64,000 nucleotides of DNA from Apostichopus japonicus (lineage: Eukaryota; Echinodermata; Holothuroidea; Aspidochirotida; Stichopodidae), in assembly GCF_037975245.1 (NCBI RefSeq), contig NC_092563.1, forward strand, positions 31,151,960 to 31,215,959, read 5' to 3'. Numbering within the stretch: position 1 is the stretch's first letter; each line of letters starts with the position of its first letter. Positions 38,832 to 50,200 of the stretch are shown piece after piece. Below the pieces are notes generated by a model that was given only the letters and a program-made list of their open reading frames with translations, did no database searches and was not told the DNA's origin. A program made the translations under genes and the position numbers.

Positions 38832-39345
38832 TGTTACGAGAAAGCAACTTAGTTTTCTCGTGTGTATGTATTTTCTATCTAGCCTGTTTTACCTTTATAA
38901 ATTGTTTCTTGCTTTAATGTTTAAACTGGGAGGTCCCTAGTTTGTGTAACTTAAGTTTGAGTTTATTGCTGGCTGCAAGAAATGGTTCTTCCTGCCTGGG
39001 CTTAATGTTATCTGTCTGGTGGACAAGGCCACCTTTGTTCTTAGTATATGGGGAACAGTTGGGGGTGCATAGACAGTGGGGCGGGGTTGGCTATTTCCAA
39101 ATTGGTCAGTTAATCATGTATAGGATTCTACACAGTTACAGGGTCGTTTATAATGTCGTGCAAGGAGCGTTTTTAGGCATTAAGTTGGGGTATATTTAAT
39201 GTAAGTTGCTAGGCAGAATCTATGCTGAATTTGTACGTTGTATTAGGGGCTTAGGTTATTTTTGGCTTCTGCAGAGGATCGGGTTATGCACTCTGCAGCT
39301 GCGCTGCGTAACTGCTTGTGCCTGCGCAAGGATGTCGCAGTGTAG
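38832..39345. mobile_element. 514 bp insertion in the zinc-finger exon, possible solo LTR
   Basis: Finger homology stops at 38,831 and resumes at 39,346. Both edges carry AAGAAC (38,826-38,831 and 39,346-39,351), a 6 bp direct duplication as expected of a target-site duplication. Joining the outer sides through one copy nearly restores the linker (GAAAGAAC then ACAGGAGAG). The insert begins TGTTACGAG, like many retroviral-type LTRs. It has an 8 bp hairpin (38,836-38,843 with 38,854-38,861) and a TTTATAAAT box near 38,894. Against an LTR, it ends in GTGTAG, not CA, and has no AATAAA signal. Its two frames of 69-85 codons are unrecognised. Another class of element is possible. Confidence 0.6.
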
Positions 39346-39688
39346 AAGAACACAGGAGAGAAGCCATATCATTGTAGCTATTGTATCAAAGCGTTTGTAC
39401 TATCCAGTCAGTTGAAGGACCATCAAAGAACACATACAAGAGAGAAGCCATATCAATGTAGTTATTGTAAGAAAAAGTTTGCTTGGTCTAGCAATTTGAC
39501 GACCACCAAAGAACACTTACTGGAGAGAAGCCATATCAATGTAGCTATATTGTAGGTAAAATTTTGCTTGGTCTAGCAATTTGAAGGACCATGAAAGAAC
39601 ACATGCAGGAGACAAGCCATATCAATGTAGCCATTGTAAGAAAAAAGAGCCTAACTTCACACTAAGTCAACATAGAGATCTAACCTAG
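39346..39688 (+). pseudogene. Right half of the finger array (fingers 5-8)
   Basis: Reading resumes as [16 protein letters not shown]. Finger 5 (39,373-39,435) is intact: C-x2-C, 12 residues, H-x3-H, with helix SSQLKDH and linker HTREKP. Finger 6 (from 39,457) reads [14 protein letters not shown]; it then loses one base near 39,500 and its final His codon is CTT (Leu). Finger 7 (39,540-39,604) has extra bases between and after its cysteines but keeps FAWSSNLKDHERTH in one frame, followed by AGDKPYQC. Finger 8 (from 39,626) has CSHC but no proper histidines before the TAG at 39,686. The frame that is open across fingers 5 and 6 has a TAG directly upstream (39,343-39,345), inside the insertion. 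Confidence 0.8.
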
Positions 39689-39719
39689 CCATCTGTTTAT
39701 TCACTCAAGTTGTGTCGCA

Positions 39720-39730
39720 AATAAAATAAA
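39720..39730 (+). terminator. Candidate polyadenylation signal
   Basis: Two overlapping AATAAA hexamers (39,720-39,725 and 39,725-39,730) lie about 32 bp after the last zinc-finger stop. The position suits the 3' end of the former gene. In AT-rich DNA such hexamers also arise by chance. Confidence 0.45.
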
Positions 39731-39785
39731 AAATATCCATGTAAAACTGAAATATTCGTAAACATGTTAGCCTAACAACCACACA

Positions 39786-40353
39786 CAGTAATCAATCTAC
39801 AGTAATCAATCTCTACATATATATACGTTTATAGCTCCATGATTTCATTAGCCCGGGCTGTAGAGGCCTACAGTAATCAATCTTTAGATTCTCTGTAATT
39901 GTATACAAGTCCTATCAAGGTATATATGCAGAGATGTACAGTGAGTGTTAAGTAGGTATTATTAGTGTTTGAACCATTGCCTTAATTTTGGTACTATGAA
40001 AGTTCCCATATAATGGTCTAGATACATTCATTTGAATAAATTTTCAGGCCCATAAGAATCATTGATTGTTGCCTATCCTAAGTTTCCTACCAACATCATG
40101 ACCCCCTCCCTACAGTAATCAAACTCTAGATTCCTTGCAATCGTATACAAGTCCTATAAGTATATATGCAGAGATATACAGTGAGTGTAAAGTAGGTATT
40201 ATTATTGTTTGGATCAACGCCTTAATTTTGGTACTATGAAAGTTCCCATATAATGGTCTAGATACATTCATTTGAATAATTTTTCAGGCCCATAGGAATC
40301 ATTGACTATTTCCTATCTTCAGTTTTCTACCCATATCCTGACCCCCCCCCCTG
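39786..40353. repeat. Diverged left edge of satellite B
   Basis: The array opens with two CAGTAATCAATCT boxes 14 bp apart (39,786 and 39,800). A divergent delta subunit follows (39,800-39,870), with TTCATTAGCCCGGGCTGTAG where interior copies have TTTAATTGACCAGGGCTGTA. The first alpha (39,871-40,112) and beta (40,113-40,353) also carry private variants such as GTTTGAACCATTGCC. Edge copies being the most diverged is typical of satellites homogenised by unequal exchange. Confidence 0.75.
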
Positions 40354-41485
40354 CAGTTATCATTCTTTAGATTCACTGCAATTGTATACAAATGCAGAGA
40401 TTATTGCCTAGATCCTCTATTCCCTACCCAGATCCTGACCCCCACCCCCTAGTAATCAATCTCTAGATATATGTTTATAGCTCCATGATTTAATTGACCA
40501 GGGCTGTACAGGCCTACAGTAATCAATATTTAGATTCTCTATAATTGTATACAAGTCCTATCAAGGTATATATGCAGAGATGTACAGTGAGTGTTAAGTA
40601 GGTAATATTAGTGTTTGAGCCATTGCCTTAATTTTGGTACAATGAAAGTTCCCATATAATGGTCTAGATACATTCATTTGAATAAATTTTCAGGCCCATA
40701 AGAATCATTGATTGTTGCCTATCCTAAGTTTCCTACCAACATCATGACCCCCTCCCTACAGTAATCAAACTCTAGATTCCTTGCAATCGTATACAAGTCC
40801 TATAAGTATATATGCAGAGATATACAGTGAGTGTAAAGTAGGTATTATTATTGTTTGGATCAACGCCTTAATTTTGGTACTATGAAAGTTCCCATATAAT
40901 GGTCTAGATACATTCATTTGAATAATTTTTCAGGCCCATAGGAATCATTGACTATTTCCTATCTTCAGTTTTCTACCCATATCCTGACCCCCCCCCCCCC
41001 CTGCAGTTATCATTCTTTAGATTCACTGCAATTGTATACAAATGCAGAGATTATTGCCTAGATCCTCTATTCCCTACCCAGATCCTGACCCCCACCCCCT
41101 ACAGTAATCAATCTCTAGCTATATGTTTATAGCTCCATGATTTAATTGACCAGGGCTGTACAGGCCTACAGTAATCAATATTTAGATTCTCTATAATTGT
41201 ATACAAGTCCTATCAAGGTATATATGCAGAGATGTACAGTGAGTGTTAAGTAGGTAATATTAGTGTTTGAGCCATTGCCTTAATTTTGGTACTATGAAAG
41301 TTCCCATATAATGGTCTAGATACATTCATTTGAATAAATTTTTAGGCCCATAAGAATCATTGATTGTTGCCTATCCTAAGTTTCCTACCAACATCATGAC
41401 CCCCTCCCTACAGTAATCAAACTCTAGATTCCTTGCAATCGTATACAAGTCCTATAAGTATATATGCAGAGATATACAGTGAGTG

Positions 41486-41499
41486 CATATCAATTCCTT
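41486..41499 (+). repeat. Left terminal inverted repeat
   Basis: CATATCAATTCCTT, the exact reverse complement of 42,355-42,368. Complementarity stops at the next base. Confidence 0.9.
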
Positions 41500-42354
41500 A
41501 GCGCTCTTCCTTGTGCAGCGGCAGAAAGTCACAACAGTTACTACCCACACCCCTCGTTGACTTACTGTTAGGCCATGTTTTTCTTCACTGATAACAGTTC
41601 TTTCCTCATTTCATTACACTTTGTCTAAAACATCTTTAGAAAGGTGAAATATATCTCTTCATATCTCTGTTGTTTCCTAGTTTCTATTTAGCATGGCACA
41701 ATCGGACTTTGGGGGTTAAAAAATGTAAAAATACGTAACTTTTGAAAACCAAAAGTCACTTGTAAAACACACATGGCAACATGTAGCGTCGTGTGGCTTT
41801 TGAAACTCCCATTTTTGAAAGTTCAATTGTGTTACTATAACACTGGCCCTCCTCTTTGTCTAAATTGAATATGCCATACAAATGAGTGACAGATTCTGTA
41901 CATATAAAAATTATTGTGATTGGTTTAAGTTTTCAATCGGACCTAGGGGTAACAAATGAGAGTCTTCGTTAGAAAATATCGACCTTCTATAGCCCAACCT
42001 CGAGAGATGCTATTGTAGATGCCCGCGTGGTAGCGCCTAGTATAGGGGACTGTAACTACGCACTGTTTAATCGTTTATGTGTAATTGTATAAAAATTGGT
42101 TATTGTACTGTTAAGAACTCAAAATTAGTTTAAAACCACATTTATTGGTAGTTTTTTCACCCAAATTCCCATATACATTGAGAATGCAATAGTTTGCGTC
42201 ACAGCAATATATAAAAAAACCCGCAACAGAATGGCTCAGTCCAATCTTCCTGACCGCGTTGATCCACAGCGCTCACGTACGGGAGTGATGAGTCACACTT
42301 AATCCTTCAAAGAGCTTATATTGCAGTACTTTTTAGTGTCGATTTGGGGGGGTG

Positions 42355-42368
42355 AAGGAATTGATATG
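42355..42368 (-). repeat. Right terminal inverted repeat
   Basis: AAGGAATTGATATG, preceded by a G7 run. Satellite B resumes at 42,369 with TAAAGTAGGTATTG. Confidence 0.9.
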
Positions 42369-45300
42369 TAAAGTAGGTATTGTTATTGTTTGGATCAACG
42401 ACTTAATTTTGGTACTATGAAATCCCCACAATATGGTCTAGATACATTCATTTGAATAATTTTTCAGGCCCATAGGAATCATTGACTATTTCCTATCTTC
42501 AGTTTTCTACCCATATCCTGACCCCCCCCCCCCTGCAGTTATCATTCTTTAGATTCACTGCAATTGTATACAAATGCAGAGATTATTGCCTAGATCCTCT
42601 ATTCCCTACCCAGATCCTGACCCCCACCCCCTACAGTAATCAATCTCTAGATATATGTTTATAGCTCCATGATTTAATTGACCAGGGCTGTACAGGCCTA
42701 CAGTAATCAATATTTAGATTCTCTATAATTGTATACAAGACCTATCAAGGTATATATGCAGAGATGTACAGTGAGTGTTAAGTAGGTAATATTAGTGTTT
42801 GAGCCATTGCCTTAATTTTGGTACTATGAAAGTTCCCATATAATGGTCTAGATACATTCATTTGAATAATTTTTCAGGCCCATAGGAATCATTGACTATT
42901 TCCTATCTTCAGTTTTCTACCCATATCCTGACCCCCCCCCCCCCTGCAGTTATCATTCTTTAGATTCACTGCAATTGTATACAAATGCAGAGATTATTGC
43001 CTAGATCCTCTATTCCCTACCCAGATCCTGACCCCCACCCCCTAGTAATCAATCTCTAGATATATGTTTATAGCTCCATGATTTAATTGACCAGGGCTGT
43101 ACAGGCCTACAGTAATCAATATTTAGATTCTCTATAATTGTATACAAGTCCTATCAAGGTATATATGCAGAGATGTACAGTGAGTGTTAAGTAGGTAATA
43201 TTAGTGTTTGAGCCATTGCCTTAATTTTGGTACAATGAAAGTTCCCATATAATGGTCTAGATACATTCATTTGAATAAATTTTCAGGCCCATAAGAATCA
43301 TTGATTGTTGCCTATCCTAAGTTTCCTACCAACATCATGACCCCCTCCCTACAGTAATCAAACTCTAGATTCCTTGCAATCGTATACAAGTCCTATAAGT
43401 ATATATGCAGAGATATACAGTGAGTGTAAAGTAGGTATTATTATTGTTTGGATCAACGCCTTAATTTTGGTACTATGAAAGTTCCCATATAATGGTCTAG
43501 ATACATTCATTTGAATAATTTTTCAGGCCCATAGGAATCATTGACTATTTCCTATCTTCAGTTTTCTACCCATATCCTGACCCCCCCCCCCCCTGCAGTT
43601 ATCATTCTTTAGATTCACTGCAATTGTATACAAATGCAGAGATTATTGCCTAGATCCTCTATTCCCTACCCAGATCCTGACCCCCACCCCCTAGTAATCA
43701 ATCTCTAGATATATGTTTATAGCTCCATGATTTAATTGACCAGGGCTGTACAGGCCTACAGTAATCAATATTTAGATTCTCTATAATTGTATACAAGTCC
43801 TATCAAGGTATATGTGCAGAGATGTACAGTGAGTGTTAAGTAGGTAATATTAGTGTTTGAGCCATTGCCTTAATTTTGGTACTATGAAAGTTCCCATATA
43901 ATGGTCTAGATACATTCATTTGAATAAATTTTCAGGCCCATAAGAATCATTGATTGTTGCCTATCCTAAGTTTCCTACCAACATCATGACCCCCTCCCTA
44001 CAGTAATCAAACTCTAGATTCCTTGCAATCGTATACAAGTCCTATATGCAGAGATATACAGTGAGTGTAAAGTAGGTATTATTATTGTTTGGATCAACGC
44101 CTTAATTTTGGTACTATGAAAGTTCCCATATAATGGTCTAGATAAATTCATTTGAATAATTTTTCAGGCCCATAGGAATCATTGACTATTTCCTATCTTC
44201 AGTTTTCTACCCATATCCTGACCCCCCCCCCCTGCAGTTATCATTCTTTAGATTCACTGCAATTGTATACAAATGCAGAGATTATTGCCTAGATCCTCTA
44301 TTCCCTACCCAGATCCTGACCCCCACCCCCTACAGTAATCAATCTCTAGATATATGTTTATAGCTCCATGATTTAATTGACCAGGGCTGTACAGGCCTAC
44401 AGTAATCAATATTTAGATTCTCTATAATTGTATACAAGTCCTATCAAGGTATATATGCAGAGATGTACAGTGAGTGTTAAGTAGGTAATATTAGTGTTTG
44501 AGCCATTGCCTTAATTTTGGTACTATGAAAGTTCCCATATAATGGTCTAGATACATTCATTTGAATAAATTTTCAGGCCCATAAGAATCATTGATTGTTG
44601 CCTATCCTAAGTTTCCTACCAACATCATGACCCCCTCCCTACAGTAATCAAACTCTAGATTCCTTGCAATCGTATACAAGTCCTATAAGTATATATGCAG
44701 AGATATACAGTGAGTGTAAAGTAGGATTTATTATTGTTTGGATCAACGCCTTAATTTTGGTACTATGAAAGTTCCCATATAATGGTCTAGATACATTCAT
44801 TTGAATAATTTTTCAGGCCCATAGGAATCATTGACTATTTCCTATCTTCAGTTTTCTACCCATATCCTGACCCCCCCCCCCCTGCAGTTATCATTCTTTA
44901 GATTCACTGCAATTGTATACAAATGCAGAGATTATTGCCTAGATCCTCTATTCCCTACCCAGATCCTGACCCCCACCCCCTAGTAATCAATCTCTAGATA
45001 TATGTTTATAGCTCCATGATTTAATTGACCAGGGCTGTACAGGCCTACAGTAATCAATATTTAGATTCTCTATAATTGTATACAAGTCCTATCAAGGTAT
45101 ATGTGCAGAGATGTACAGTGAGTGTTAAGTAGGTAATATTAGTGTTTGAGCCATTGCCTTAATTTTGGTACTATGAAAGTTCCCATATAATGGTCTAGAT
45201 ACATTCATTTGAATAAATTTTCAGGCCCATAAGAATCATTGATTGTTGCCTATCCTAAGTTTCCTACCAACATCATGACCCCCTCCCTACAGTAATCAAA

Positions 45301-47260
45301 CTCTAGATTCCTTGCAATCGTATACAAGTCCTATAAGTATATATGCAGAGATATACAGTGAGTGTAAAGTAGGTATTATTATTGTTTGGATCAACGCCTT
45401 AATTTTGGTACTATGAAAGTTCCCATATAATGGTCTAGATACATTCATTTGAATAATTTTTCAGGCCCATAGGAATCATTGACTATTTCCTATCTTCAGT
45501 TTTCTACCCATATCCTGACCCCCCCCCCTGCAGTTATCATTCTTTAGATTCACTGCAATTGTATACAAATGCAGAGATTATTGCCTAGATCCTCTATTCC
45601 CTACCCAGATCCTGACCCCCACCCCCTACAGTAATCAATCTCTAGCTATATGTTTATAGCTCCATGATTTAATTGACCAGGGCTGTACAGGCCTACAGTA
45701 ATCAATATTTAGATTCTCTATAATTGTATACAAGTCCTATCAAGGTATATATGCAGAGATGTACAGTGAGTGTTAAGTAGGTAATATTAGTGTTTGAGCC
45801 ATTGCCTTAATTTTGGTACTATGAAAGTTCCCATATAATGGTCTAGATACATTCATTTAAATAAATTTTTAGGCCCATAAGAATCATTGATTGTTGCCTA
45901 TCCTAAGTTTCCTACCAACATCATGACCCCCTCCCTACAGTAATCAAACTCTAGATTCCTTGCAATCGTATACAAGTCCTATATGCAGAGATATACAGTG
46001 AGTGTAAAGTAGGTATTATTATTGTTTGGATCAACGCCTTAATTTTGGTACTATGAAAGTTCCCATATAATGGTCTAGATAAATTCATTTGAATAATTTT
46101 TCAGGCCCATAGGAATCATTGACTATTTCCTATCTTCAGTTTTCTACCCATATCCTGACCCCCCCCCCCCCTGCAGTTATCATTCTTTAGATTCACTGCA
46201 ATTGTATACAAATGCAGAGATTATTGCCTAGATCCTCTATTCCCTACCCAGATCCTGACCCCCACCCCCTACAGTAATCAATCTCTAGATATATGTTTAT
46301 AGCTCCATGATTTAATTGACCAGGGCTGTACAGGCCTACAGTAATCAATATTTAGATTCTCTATAATTGTATACAAGTCCTATCAAGGTATATATGCAGA
46401 GATGTACAGTGAGTGTTAAGTAGGTAATATTAGTGTTTGAGCCATTGCCTTAATTTTGGTACTATGAAAGTTCCCATATAATGGTCTAGATACATTCATT
46501 TGAATAAATTTTCAGGCCCATAAGAATCATTGATTGTTGCCTATCCTAAGTTTCCTACCAACATCATGACCCCCTCCCTACAGTAATCAAACTCTAGATT
46601 CCTTGCAATCGTATACAAGTCCTATAAGTATATATGCAGAGATATACAGTGAGTGTAAAGTAGGATTTATTATTGTTTGGATCAACGCCTTAATTTTGGT
46701 ACTATGAAAGTTCCCATATAATGGTCTAGATACATTCATTTGAATAATTTTTCAGGCCCATAGGAATCATTGACTATTTCCTATCTTCAGTTTTCTACCC
46801 ATATCCTGACCCCCCCCCCTACAGTTATCATTCTTTAGATTCACTGCAATTGTATACAAATGCAGAGATTATTGCCTAGATCCTCTATTCCCTACCCAGA
46901 TCCTGACCCCCACCCCCTACAGTAATCAATCTCTAGCTATATGTTTATAGCTCCATGATTTAATTGACCAGGGCTGTACAGGCCTACAGTAATCAATATT
47001 TAGATTCTCTATAATTGTATACAAGTCCTATCAAGGTATATATGCAGAGATGTACAGTGAGTGTTAAGTAGGTAATATTAGTGTTTGAGCCATTGCCTTA
47101 ATTTTGGTACTATGAAAGTTCCCATATAATGGTCTAGATACATTCATTTGAATAAATTTTCAGGCCCATAAGAATCATTGATTGTTGCCTATCCTAAGTT
47201 TCCTACCAACATCATGACCCCCTCCCTACAGTAATCAAACTCTAGATTCCTTGCAATCGT
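42369..47260. repeat. Satellite B territory 1: ~1,937 bp trimeric higher-order repeat
   Basis: Private variants recur about 1,937 bp apart, or three units. GTCCTATATGCAGAG, which lacks AAGTATAT, is near 44,041 and 45,977. TAGATAAATTCATTTG is near 44,140 and 46,077. GTAGGATTTATTATTG is near 44,721 and 46,660. The first partial unit after the insertion has its own changes (CAACGACTTAATT, GAAATCCCCACAATATGG). Confidence 0.75.
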
Positions 47261-50200
47261 ATACAAGTCCTATATGCAGAGATATACAGTGAGTGTAAAG
47301 TAGGTATCATTATTGTTTGGATCAACGCCTTAATTTTGGTACTATGAAAGTTCCCATATAATGGTCTAGATACATTCATTTGAATAATTTTTCAGGCCCA
47401 TAGGAATCATTGACTATTTCCTATCTTCAGTTTTCTACCCATATCCTGACCCCCCCCCCCTGCAGTTATCATTCTTTAGATTCACTGCAATTGTATACAA
47501 ATGCAGAGATTATTGCCTAGATCCTCTATTCCCTACTCAGATCCTAACCCCCACCCCCTACAGTAATCAATCTCTAGCTATATGTTTATAGCTCCATGAT
47601 TTAATTGACCAGGGCTGTACAGGCCTACAGTAATCAATATTTAGATTCTCTATAATTGTATACAAGTCCTATCAAGGTATATATGCAGAGATGTACAGTG
47701 AGTGTTAAGTAGGTAATATTAGTGTTTGAGCCATTGCCTTAATTTTGGTACTATGAAAGTTCCCATATAATGGTCTAGATACATTCATTTGAATACATTT
47801 TCAGGCCCATAAGAATCATTGATTGTTGCCTATCCTAAGTTTCTAGATTCCTTGCAATCGTATACAAGTCCTATATGCAGAGATATACAGTGAGTGTAAA
47901 GTAGGTATTATTATTGTTTGGATCAACGCCTTAAATTTGGTACTATGAAAGTTCCCATATAATGGTCTAGATACATTCATTTGATATTTTCAGGCCCATA
48001 GGAATCATTGACTATTTCCTATCTTCAGTTTTCTACCCATATCCTGACCCCCCCCCCCTGCAGTTATCATTCTTTAGATTCACTGCAATTGTATACAAAT
48101 GCAGAGATTATTGCCTAGATCCTCTATTCCCTACCCAGATCCTGACCCCCACCCCCTACAGTAATCAATCTCTAGCTATATGTTTATAGCTCCATGATTT
48201 AATTGACCAGGGCTGTACAGGCCTACAGTAATCAATATTTAGATTCTCTATAATTGTATACAAGTCCTATCAAGGTATATATGCACAGATGTACAGTGAG
48301 TGTTAAGTAGGTAATATTAGTGTTTGAGCCATTGCCTTAATTTTGGTACTATGAAAGTTCCCATATAATGGTCTAGATACATTCATTTGAATAAATTTTC
48401 AGGCCCATAAGAATCATTGATTGTTGCCTATCCTAAGTTTCCTACCAACATCATGACCCCCTCCCTACAGTAATCAAACTCTAGATTCCTTGCAATCGTA
48501 TACAAGTCCTATAAGTATATATGCAGAGATATACAATGAGTGAAAAGTAGGTATTATTATTGTTTGGATCAACGCCTTAATTTTGGTACTATGAAAGTTC
48601 CCATATAATGGTCTAGATACATTCATTTGAATAATTTTTCAGGCCCATAGGAATCATTGACTATTTCCTATCTTCAGTTTTCTACCCATATCCTGACCCC
48701 CCCCCCCCCCCCCGCAGTTATCATTCTTTAGATTCACTGCAATTGTATACAAATGCAGAGATTATTGCCTAGATCCTCTTTTCCCTACCCAGATCCTGAC
48801 CCCAACCCCCTACAGTAATCAATCTCTAGATATATGTTTATAGCTCCATGATTTAATTGACCAGGGCTGTACAGGCCTACAGTAATCAATATTTAGATTC
48901 TCTATAATTGTATACAAGTCCTATCAAGGTATATATGCAGAGATGTACAGTGAGTGTTAAGTAGGTAATATTAGTGTTTGAGCCATTGCCTTAATTTTGG
49001 TACTATGAAAGTTCCCATATAATGGTCTAGATACATTCATTTGAATAAATTTTCAGGCCCATAAGAATCATTGATTGTTGCCTATCCTAAGTTTCTAGAT
49101 TCCTTGCAATCGTATACAAGTCCTATATGCAGAGATATACAGTGAGTGTAAAGTAGGTATTATTATTGTTTGGATCAACGCCTTAAATTTGGTACTATGA
49201 AAGTTCCCATATAATGGTCTAGATACATTCATTTGATATTTTCAGGCCCATAGGAATCATTGACTATTTCCTATCTTCAGTTTTCTACCCATATCCTGAC
49301 CCCCCCCCCCTGCAGTTATCATTCTTTAGATTCACTGCAATTGTATACAAATGCAGAGATTATTGCCTAGATCCTCTATTCCCTACCCAGATCCTGACCC
49401 CCACCCCCTACAGTAATCAATCTCTAGCTATATGTTTATAGCTCCATGATTTAATTGACCAGGGCTGTACAGGCCTACAGTAATCAATATTTAGATTCTC
49501 TATAATTGTATACAAGTCCTATCAAGGTATATATGCAGAGATGTACAGTGAGTGTTAAGTAGGTAATATTAGTGTTTGAGCCATTGCCTTAATTTTGGTA
49601 CTATGAAAGTTCCCATATAATGGTCTAGATACATTCATTTGAATAAATTTTCAGGCCCATAAGAATCATTGATTGTTGCCTATCCTAAGTTTCCTACCAA
49701 CATCATGACCCCCTCCCTACAGTAATCAAACTCTAGATTCCTTGCAATCGTATACAAGTCCTATAAGTATATATGCAGAGATATACAATGAGTGTAAAGT
49801 AGGTATTATTATTGTTTGGATCAACGCCTTAATTTTGGTACTATGAAAGTTCCCATATAATGGTCTAGATACATTCATTTGAATAATTTTTCAGGCCCAT
49901 AGGAATCATTGACTATTTCCTATCTTCAGTTTTCTACCCATATCCTGACCCCCCCCCCCCCCCGCAGTTATCATTCTTTAGATTCACTGCAATTGTATAC
50001 AAATGCAGAGATTATTGCCTAGATCCTCTTTTCCCTACCCAGATCCTGACCCCAACCCCCTACAGTAATCAATCTCTAGATATATGTTTATAGCTCCATG
50101 ATTTAATTGACCAGGGCTGTACAGGCCTACAGTAATCAATATTTAGATTCTCTATAATTGTATACAAGTCCTATCAAGGTATATATGCAGAGATGTACAG

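Larger units (their letters stand above)
38317..39688 (+). pseudogene. Decayed multi-C2H2 zinc-finger exon, split by an insertion
   Basis: After the predicted acceptor, frame 38,318-38,533 stays open for 72 codons. It encodes an acidic/basic leader containing KVKEELNN and ends RKREKPNQCS, the start of finger 1. From there at least seven, and probably eight, C2H2 fingers with TGEKP-type linkers can be followed, but only across a TAG stop at 38,534-38,536, a TGA at 38,651 in the original frame, several single-base deletions and a 514 bp insertion (38,832-39,345). The last frame ends at TAG 39,686-39,688. Classical C2H2 arrays bind DNA and usually act as nuclear transcription regulators. No product of that kind can be made from this copy as read. 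Upstream exons were not found. Alternatives are a processed fragment, or sequencing errors causing some of the breaks; the number of breaks argues for a true pseudogene. Confidence 0.85.
41486..42368. mobile_element. 883 bp element with 14 bp terminal inverted repeats inside satellite B
   Basis: Satellite sequence GTGAGTG|TAAAGTAGG is interrupted exactly at the bar. The insert begins CATATCAATTCCTT (41,486-41,499) and ends AAGGAATTGATATG (42,355-42,368), a perfect 14 bp inverted repeat. No conventional target duplication is seen: either there is none, or TG alone is duplicated if the last two bases are counted as flank. There is no long reading frame, so it would be non-autonomous. Inside, CAATCGGAC followed by a G-rich stretch occurs twice (41,699 and 41,934). 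The element is less AT-rich than its surroundings in places and unrelated to either satellite. The superfamily cannot be named from the ends alone. Confidence 0.8.

Noticed and set aside
38942-39415. Frames of 85 and 69 codons within and after the 514 bp insertion
   Set aside because: The first is unrecognised and lies wholly within the insertion. The second crosses into the finger region in the wrong frame.
38317-39688. A functional zinc-finger gene
   Set aside because: A TAG in finger 1, several frameshifts, missing histidines and a 514 bp insertion make an intact product impossible from this copy as read.
42240-42300. Box C/D-like snoRNA motifs (CTGA and GTGATGA) in the 883 bp element
   Set aside because: The boxes are in the wrong order for a C/D snoRNA on the plus strand, and no terminal stem is evident.
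42482-42664. 60-codon plus-strand frame in satellite B
   Set aside because: It lies across a C run and the gamma tail, and equivalent copies are frameshifted by C-run length changes.
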